Shown one piece after another: positions 57,115-64,000 of a stretch of 64,000 nt of DNA. The DNA lies in NCBI RefSeq assembly GCF_035594125.1, contig NW_026973724.1, positions 77,501 to 141,500 of the forward strand. Reading direction: 5' to 3'. The translations under genes and the position numbers were made by a program. The stretch comes from Scylla paramamosain (Eukaryota > Arthropoda > Malacostraca > Decapoda > Portunidae). The notes under the pieces were generated by a model. It was not told the origin of the DNA. It saw only the letters and a list, made by a program, of their open reading frames with translations, and ran no database searches. Numbering within the stretch: the first letter of the stretch is position 1; each line of letters opens with the position of its first letter.

Positions 57115-59360
57115 AATAACCTCCAAAATGTCTTAAGTAAATTGAAGGATACAGGCCCGTTCACAGCACCCACCTTGAACACATGACGTCATCAAAGCCA
57201 GACGGAGACCTTCCCTCCTGCTTCCCCGTGTCTCCTTGTCAATATTTCCCTCAGTTTCCAGGGTTTTCCAGGTATTTACATGTGTTTTCAGACTGAAATG
57301 CGTAGATTGTACTAGTACGAAGAGGAAGAAATGAGGAATGGAAGTGTGTAAGGAAGTGCAACAGTAGTAGTAGTAGTGGTAGTAGTAGTTGCTGTCGTTG
57401 GTATAGCACTGTTATTATCTAGGCTGAAGGACGGCTGTGGGAGTAGGTGGGTGTATGGAAGGGTGGACTAGGTAGGTAGCCAGTTGGGAGGATTAATTGC
57501 TCTGTGTATGGGTAAATTGTTGTTCTGATGGATAGGTGGATGGGTGAATGAATAGTTAGGTGGAAGGGTGAGTGGGTGGATGGATGCGGTGATCGCCGGC
57601 TGTGTTAATGCAGGGGCTGGTCAACGCTATCTGGAGAAGCACACTCTAAAACCGCCTGTCGTGATACATCTTGATGCACTGCACTTAAATGCTACAAAAC
57701 ATTGATCCTAAGCGTTTGTGCTGACAGTTTCCACGGGATCTGGTGATGCACATTCTACACAACAGTTATTATGAGCTAAATACTCGCAACAAGGCTCTCA
57801 GTGTTTTCACATCTATTTCTTGTCTTCTGCTACATAATTAGTTTGGAATATTTTCCACTGGTTTCTACAGGGACTTGTGTCTTATCTGGCAAATCCCTAA
57901 AAAGTATTATTGCAGTTTCAACCAATACACTGTACGTAACCATAGCCCCTGGCAGGGTCTACATCTCACTGTTTGGAGCATTTCTAGCCTTATTTTACCC
58001 TGTTGGAAATTAATAACAACTTCAGATGAGAATGTCAAAGATTCAAGTCAATTCTAGCTCAGATCCACCAGTAGTCGTCTCTCGTAGGATGCTGTGTGTG
58101 TTCATATGTTTGTCATCAACAGTGCGCGTGCGCGATGGTGACGTGACGTTGACACGTGTTAAGACTTGTGATGTCGTGGAGTTACTTGCTGCGAATCAGG
58201 TCACACGGAAATCTGACAGCCAATCACTTGTAGGCACGTGTGTTTAGAGGAGGAAGGAGCACCCGGGACTGTCTGTGGTGCGTCAGTTTCACCATGGACA
58301 CGGAAGAGAGACGTGTGCTGGCTGTCAATATATGAAGTGGCAGTTTATCGTCAGTTCCCTCAATTTCTTAAGGTATTTTTCGTTAAGTAATTACTGCTGG
58401 TATGTAGTGATGACTGACAATGTAGGTGACAAAATGTTACGTTACCTTAGTTTACCTTGTGTGTGGGTTAGGAGGTTAGGTTAGTGACCTTAAGGGAGAG
58501 TCCAAGAGGGACGAAGCTCCTCTCCCCTCACGGTTAGATTAGGTTGGTTACGTTGGGTTAAGATGATATAGAAAAATCCCGTTTTCGAAATATGCTGTTT
58601 GTCATCCTTAAACTTTTTCTGGAATGTCAAAAATGTCTCGTTTCGGCTTTCCCCACACAAAAAAAAAAAAAAAAAAAATCCCACCAGGTTCCTATGCTTC
58701 CTGGTTTTAGTGAAAGAGATAAAGAGGATGGGAGTATTGGTTGAAACTGCAAATTTATCCCCTAAGAGAGTCGAGCAAGTATTATTTGTACTGACAGGAT
58801 ATTGTGACAGCCTAAACCGCGTGGAGACGAAACACTGGGCGATATCAGACACGCCGGCTTCTCCAAAACACCCAACAAACCTGAGGCGACAGATACGAGT
58901 TTGTAGTGGTGCTGTAAAACCCTAGTCTGTACATGTGTTGTGGTTGTTGTACAAACATAGCAGGGAAGAAGAACCAAGGTGTGAAAGGACGGGTTGTATT
59001 TCCAGAGAAGAAAGCGACAACTCAGGGAAGACATTGGGAGACAGGGTGTAAACAGACCAGCGGCACCTTAGGGAAAACGTTGACACACACATTATCAACA
59101 GTCTTTACCAGTGCCCCGCTAACATTTGGCATCAAAACATGGTTGTTGCTTTCATGTGTACCAGAATTTATATACGGATATGTTAACTGTATATTCGTCC
59201 CAGGGTGGTGATACATCCCTGACCCGAGATGATGTACACAGTATTTACCTAATTTTGCCATTTTTCTTGGTCTCTGCTTGGTGATGGTGGCTAAAAATGT
59301 TCCTAATATTTTATTAGTTGGTTTGATAGTACACAAATAACATTTTTTTTTTTTTTTCAG
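57115..59360. other. Intergenic stretch without recognised genes
   Basis: TAG repeats near 57365 and GGAT/GGTG-rich sequence at 57430-57590. GGTTAGGTTA motifs at 58460-58560 and an 18-base A run near 58662. Open frames at 58490-59336 show no known domain. Confidence 0.45.
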
Positions 59361-59384
59361 CCGACCAACTTTTGTGTGTAAAAT

Positions 59385-59550
59385 TCAGTCGGCAAACGTT
59401 ACCCAGTATTTTCAACATTTATCCATGTCTCAGACGAACCCTGGAACTTCCTGCCTGCTTTGTATTCCCTCTTTCCTATGACTTGAACTCTTGCAGGAGG
59501 GAGCTTTCAACACACCCTTCAAATTAAATGCCCCCTTTTTGTATCTAGGA
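59385..59550 (+). mobile_element. Jockey-like 3'-end fragment, plus strand
   Basis: Matches the C-terminal end of the elements at 5.8 and 63.6 kb (CTTCCTGCCTGCTTTGTATT, CTATGACTTGAACTC), then becomes unrelated. Confidence 0.65.
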
Positions 59551-59581
59551 ACTGGCATCTGATTGGGTCTCTCTTCTACAG

Positions 59582-59780
59582 GCAGGAGTAAGTGGACCTG
59601 CTGGTGGACTACAGACTGAACACAAGCATTGACAAGCAGTACAGGGCATTTCATGATGGCTTCTGCAGGGTGTGGGACGGTTTTGTGCTCAAACTTTTCC
59701 AGCCAATGGAACTTATGGACTTGGTCACCGGCAATGAAAATTATTTCTGGACTGAGTTGGAAAAGAATGCTGAATATAAG
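59582..59780 (+). pseudogene. HECT-type E3 ubiquitin ligase exon 1 (stop and mutated donor)
   Basis: The acceptor is cttctacag. It reads QE, stop, VDLLVDYRLNTSIDKQYRAF, then HDGFCRVWDGFVLKLFQPME, LMDLVTGNENYFWTELEKNA, EYK. This is the mid-part of the HECT N-lobe, closest by eye to HERC-type ligases (L-Y-V-D-Y-x-L-N, F-x-x-G-F, L-F-x-P-x-E-L, N-x-x-Y-x-W-x-E-L-E-K-N). TAA at 59589-59591 sits where a Phe is expected. After EYK at 59780 the intron should start with GT but reads AT (attaag), so the donor is lost. It would join GEYF in the next exon in phase 0. Confidence 0.78.
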
Positions 59781-60034
59781 ATTAAGTTAGTTAAGGTGGG
59801 ACTGGGATGTGTTTGGGTGTGTGTGTTTTTGATATATGAAGGTGGATGTGTGTTTTTAGGTGTGTTTTTGGGTGTTTGGCAGTGTTTTCGGGGTGGTTGT
59901 GTGTGTTTTAGGGTCGTTTGTATGTGTTTTCACCTGTATATCATTGATTTTACTTATTTTTTCCTTATTAATGTACACTCTTTGCCTCTGTCACCTCCTC
60001 TAATATTTATCCAGTCCTTCCCTGTGTCTATATT

Positions 60035-60512
60035 AGGTCTATTAGAATCAGTACAAAGGAGAATAACTAAAAGGATACAGGGGATGAGGAGTATCCCATA
60101 CGAGGCGAGGTTGAAGCGGTTAAATTTACATTCATTAGAGAGACGTAGGTTAAGAGGGGACCTGATAGAAGTCTTTAAGTGGTATAAGGGTTATAACAAG
60201 GGAGATGTAAGCAAAATTCTTAGGATCAGCAACCAGGGTAGAACAAGAAATAACGGGTTCAAGCTTGAAAAATTTAGGTTTAGGAAGGAGATAGGAAAAA
60301 ATTGGTTCTCAAATAGAGTGGTAGATGAGTGGAACGGACTCAGTAATCATGTAGTTAGTGCTAGGACACTAGAGAGCTTTAAGAGAAGATTAGACAAGTT
60401 TATGGATGGGGATAGCAGATGGAAATAGGTAGGTGTGTTTCATACAGGGACTACCACATGTAAGCCTGGTCGCTTCTTGCAGCTTCCCTTATTTCTTATG
60501 TTCTTATGTTCT
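60035..60512 (+). mobile_element. CR1 3' end with intact C-terminal coding segment
   Basis: Lies in the intron between the two HECT exons. The open C-terminus reads SVQRRITKRIQGMRSIPYEA, RLKRLNLHSLERRRLRGDLI, NWFSNRVVDEWNGLSNHVVS, ESFKRRLDKFMDGDSRWK, stop at about 60428. The 3' UTR ends in TTCTTATGTTCTTATGTTCT, the CR1-type octamer repeat. It is the best-preserved CR1 tail in the window and probably the youngest. Confidence 0.88.
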
Positions 60513-60713
60513 ATATATCTAGTCCTTTTTTTGCCTCTATCACTCTTCTATCTAATATCCAGTCTTTCACTTCCTGCCTTCAGTTCACATACACTCCTCA
60601 CCTCTTCTGCTGCCTATATTTACCCAGTCCTTCCCTGCACACACCACAGCAATATGAATTAACACACAATTGCCAATGTCCTTCCTTTTATTAATCCCTC
60701 ACTGTGTTTCCAG

Positions 60714-60840
60714 GGTGAGTACTTCCCAGACCATCCAGTCACTCACACGTGCTTGGAAGTCTTTCGTGAGCTCTCGCTGGAACAGAAAATGTTTTCAAGT
60801 TTCTGACGGGGACTCACCAGGTTCTTCTACTAGGCATGAG
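60714..60840 (+). pseudogene. HECT-type E3 ubiquitin ligase exon 2 (frameshifted)
   Basis: The acceptor is gtgtttccag. It reads GEYFPDHPVTHTCLEVFREL, then SLEQKMFSSF and a TGA at 60804. In the next frame the expected continuation appears: KFLTGTHQVLLLGM. This equals the F-x-x-F-x-T-G-S/T-x-R-x-P-x-x-G-M block before the HECT C-lobe. A one-base loss near 60798 explains the break. The exon runs directly into a GA array at about 60838. The C-lobe exon with the catalytic cysteine was not found. Confidence 0.78.
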
Positions 60841-61078
60841 CGAGAGAGAGAGAGAGAGAGAATCTATTACTCTCATTTCTTTTCTTTCCATCCTATTCTC
60901 CTTTATTTCTTCTTTATCTTTCTCTCTCCTCTATCTTCTTCTCATTTCTTTTTTTTTCTTCCTCTTCTCCTATTGTCTTCGTTCTCCTCTTGTGTCCTCT
61001 TCCTTCTTTGTCTTCTCTCTCTTTCTTCCTTCCATCACTTCTGAAAATATAAAAAATATTAAATACATATTTTGAACA

Positions 61079-61098
61079 TAATAATAATAATAATAATA

Positions 61099-61142
<44 letters not shown>

Positions 61143-61160
61143 TTAATAATAATAATAATA
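61079..61160. repeat. (ATA)n array
   Basis: About 27 ATA/AAT units at the 5' edge of the following retrotransposon. Confidence 0.96.
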
Positions 61161-63765
61161 CTTCCAAAGTGGAGCACATTCTGACCCTCTTCCCTTTTGC
61201 AGAGATCTCCATTCTTGGAGACTTCAATGTTCACCACCAGCTTTGGCTTTCCTCTCCCTTCACTAACCATCCTGGTGAACTAGCCTACAACTTTGCTATC
61301 CTCCATGACCTAGAGCAATTGGTGCAACACCCTATTCGTATTCCTGAGTGTCTTGGAGATACGCCCAACATTCTTGACCTTTTCCTGATCTCTAATCCTT
61401 CTGCTTATGCTGTCACCCTTTCTTCTCTGTTGGGCTCCTCCAATCACAATCTCATATCTTTATCTTGTCCTATCGCTCCAATCCCTCCTCAGGATCCCCC
61501 TAAGCGAAGGTGCCTCCGGCGTTTTGCCTCTGCTATTTGGGAGGACCTGAGAAGGTATTTTGCTGATTTTCCTTGGAATGACTACTGCTTCCGTGTCAGA
61601 GACCCGTCTTTGTGTGCTGAGCGCATAACAGAGGTGATAGTGTCTGGCATGGAGGCGTACATTCCTCACTCTTGTTCTCATCCTAAACCTTTTAAACCTT
61701 GGTTTAACACAGCTTGTTCTCGTGCTATACATGATAGAGGTGGCCCACAAAAGGTACTTAATCCTTCCATCACCAGAATCTCATGCAGTTTATATTTTTG
61801 TCTGGAACCATGCCAAGTCTGTTCTCCAACTAGCCAAAAACTCCTTCATTAACAGAAAATGTCAAAACCTTTCAAGATCTAACTCCCCTCGTGATTTCTG
61901 GCATCTAGCCAAAAATATCTCCAATAACTTTGCTTCTTCTTCTTTCCCTCCTCTATTTCAACCAGATGGCACCACTGCTATCACATCTATTTCTAAAGCT
62001 GAACTCTTCGCTCAAACCTTTGCTAAAAACTCTACCTTGGACGATTCTGGGCTTGTTCCTCCCTCTCCTCCACCCTCTCTGACTACTTCATGCCACCTAT
62101 TAAAATTCTTCGCAATGGTGTTTTCCATGCCCTCGCTGGCCTAAACCCTCGGAAGGCTTATGGACCTGATGGGGTCCCACCTATTGTTCTCCGAAACTGT
62201 GCCTCCATGCTTGCATCTTGCCTAGTCAAACTCTTTCAGCCTTGTCTGTCAACATCTACCTTTCCTTCTTGCTGGAAGTTTGCCTACATTTAACCTGTTC
62301 CTAAAAAGGGTGACTGTTCTAATCCCTCAAACTACTGTCCTATTGCTTTAATTTCCTGCCTATCTAAAGTTTTTTAATCTATCCTCAACAGGAAGATTCT
62401 TAAACATCTATCACTTCACAACCTTCTATCTGATCGCCAGTATAGGTTCCGTCAAGGCCGCTCTACTGGTGATCTTCTGGCTTTCCTTACTGAGTCTTGG
62501 TCATCCTCTTTTAGAGATTTTAGTGAAACTTTTGCTGTTGCCTTGGACATATCAAAAGCTTTTGATAGAGTCTGGCAGAAAGCTTTGATTTCCAAAACTA
62601 CCTATGGTTTCTATCCTCCTCTCTGTAACTTCATCTCAAGTTTCCTTTCTGACCGTTCTATTGCTGCTGTGGTAGACGGTCACTGTTCTTCTCCTAAATC
62701 TATTAACAGTGGTGTTCCTCAGAGTTCTGTCCTGTCACCCACTCTCTTCTTATTATTCATTAATGATCTTCTAAACCAAACTTCTTGTCCTATCCACTCC
62801 TACGCTGATGATACCACCCTGCACTTTTCCACGTCTTTTCATAGACGTCCAACCCTTCAGGAGGTAAACATCATGCAGGGAAGCCACAGAACGCTTGACT
62901 TCTGATCTTTCTAAAATTTCTAATTGGGGCAGAGCAAACTTGGTATTGTTCAATGCCTCAAAAACTCAATTCCTCCATCTATCAACTCAACACAGCCTCA
63001 AAAAACTCAATTCCTCCATCTGTCAACTCGACACAACCTTCCAGACAACTATCCCCTCTTCTTCAATGACACTCAGCTGTCCTCCTCTTCTACACTGAAC
63101 ATCCTCAGTCTGTCCTTTACTTATAATCTGAACTTGAAACTTCACATCTCATCTCTAGTTAAAACAGCTTCTATGAAGTTAGGTGTTCTGAGACGTCTCC
63201 ACCAATTTTTCTCACCCACCCAGCTGCTAACTCTGTACAAGGGCCTTATCCGTCCATATATGGAGTATGCTTCATATGTCTGGGGGGGTTCCACTCATAC
63301 TGCTCTTCTAGACAGGGGGGAATCATAAGCTTTTCGTCCTTATCAACTCCTCTCCTCTAACTGACTGTCTTCAGCCTCTCTCTCACCGCCGCAATGTTGC
63401 ATATATAGCTGTCTTCTACCGCTATTTTCATGCTAACTGCTCTTCTGATCTTGCTAACTGCATGCCTCCACTCCTCCCGCGGCCTCGCTGCACAAGACTT
63501 TCTTCTTTCTTTCACCCCTATTCTGTCCACCTCTCTAACGCAAGAGTTAACCAGTATTCTCAATCATTCATCCCTTTCTCTGGTAAACTCTGGAACTCCC
63601 TGCCTGCTTCTGTATTTCCACCTTCCTATGACTTGAATTCCTTCAAGAGGGAGGTTTCAAGACACTTATTCATCAATTTTTGACCAATGCTTTGACCCTT
63701 TTGTGGGACTGCCATTTTTTTTTGTTGCCCTTGGCCAGTGTCCTTCCTACATAAAAAAAAACACT

Positions 63766-63770
<5 letters not shown>
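61160..63770 (+). mobile_element. Jockey-like non-LTR retrotransposon, 5'-truncated, plus strand
   Basis: Begins inside the endonuclease ([32 protein letters not shown] near 61440). Linker: [20 protein letters not shown]. Polymerase: LNPRKAYGPDGVPPIVLRNC near 62150, VPKKGDCSNPSNYCPIALIS after a stop, RFRQGRSTGDLLAFLTESWS, VALDISKAFDRVWQKALISK, SGVPQSSVLSPTLFLLFIND and the catalytic HSYADDTTLHF near 62800. The C-terminus FSGKLWNSLPASVFPPSYDL ends near 63683, with a 3' UTR to CCTACATAAAAAAAAA. In-frame stops near 62292 and 62376 and later frameshifts make it inactive. Confidence 0.9.
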
Positions 63771-63805
<35 letters not shown>

Positions 63806-63830
63806 TCTCTCTCATCTCTCTCTCTCATGT
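63768..63830. repeat. (CT)n array with CTCAT interruptions
   Basis: About 28 CT units directly after the retrotransposon's A tail. Confidence 0.95.
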
Positions 63831-64000
63831 GAGAGACTGTGGGGAGTGACTGTGGGTTTGTCAACATACTCTAAGGGACGTACTATGGATCTGTGGATGG
63901 GTGACAGAGAGACACGGGCACATTCTTACTGGTGAAGGGGACATGAACTTTTCATTATAAAAAGCATTTTTGCATCTCAGTTATAGCCTCTCTCTCTCTC
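63831..64000. other. Unassigned right edge
   Basis: No feature recognised. The window ends entering another CT run. Confidence 0.5.

Overview
The window is a repeat-dominated piece of an animal nuclear genome, most likely a decapod crustacean and plausibly a crab (inference). The evidence is the very high density of dinucleotide arrays (CT/GA, AC/GT, TA), several clades of non-LTR retrotransposons, a BEL/Pao remnant, tRNA-derived SINEs with a tRNA-Val-like head, scattered TTAGG-type (AACCT) motifs, and spliced genes with GT-AG introns. There is no prokaryotic operon, no CRISPR array and no convincing complete host gene. The one long open frame (818 codons, 35045-37501, minus) is a retrotransposon polymerase.

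Layout. 1-1310: minus-strand reverse transcriptase remnant. 1571-9101: three plus-strand exons of a VWA domain-containing protein 5A-like gene, with two in-frame stops; its 6.7 kb second intron holds two retrotransposons lying tail to tail (about 2500-5790 plus, 5791-8870 minus). 10.4-15.9 kb: an A-rich degenerate satellite with TA arrays, a palindrome, a SINE and a block duplication. 16.0-16.4 kb: a broken FLYWCH zinc-finger gene (minus). 17.6-23.9 kb: a pyrimidine-rich tract with a tandem set of similar short exon-like cassettes. 25.1-26.3 kb: two successive long inverted repeats. 26.8-28.4 kb: a BEL/Pao polyprotein remnant, cut off by a CR1 copy (28.4-30.9 kb). 31.6-34.9 kb: a local tandem duplication carrying retrotransposon 3' ends and a compound minisatellite, next to a nearly intact non-LTR element (34.9-38.1 kb).

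45.5-50.9 kb (minus) holds seven exons of a single-pass receptor with fibronectin type III repeats, resembling the membrane-proximal ectodomain of receptor tyrosine phosphatases. No phosphatase domain is visible. Three of its splice donors sit at the edge of GT arrays. 52-56 kb is mostly microsatellite and small MITE-like repeats. 56.5-57.1 kb is a broken SWIM zinc-finger gene (plus). 59.6-60.8 kb holds two damaged HECT ubiquitin-ligase exons (plus) split by a CR1 3' end. 61.2-63.8 kb is a second copy (plus) of the retrotransposon seen at 5.8-8.9 kb.

A theme runs through the window: recognisable host-like exons keep their splice-site context but nearly all carry stops, frameshifts or a lost donor, as expected of old unprocessed gene fragments among mobile elements. 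The signals most worth following are the inverted-repeat element whose ends run into CT/GA arrays (25.1-25.8 kb), the cassette array (17.9-23.8 kb), the GT-array splice donors and the YVDD-type retrotransposon.
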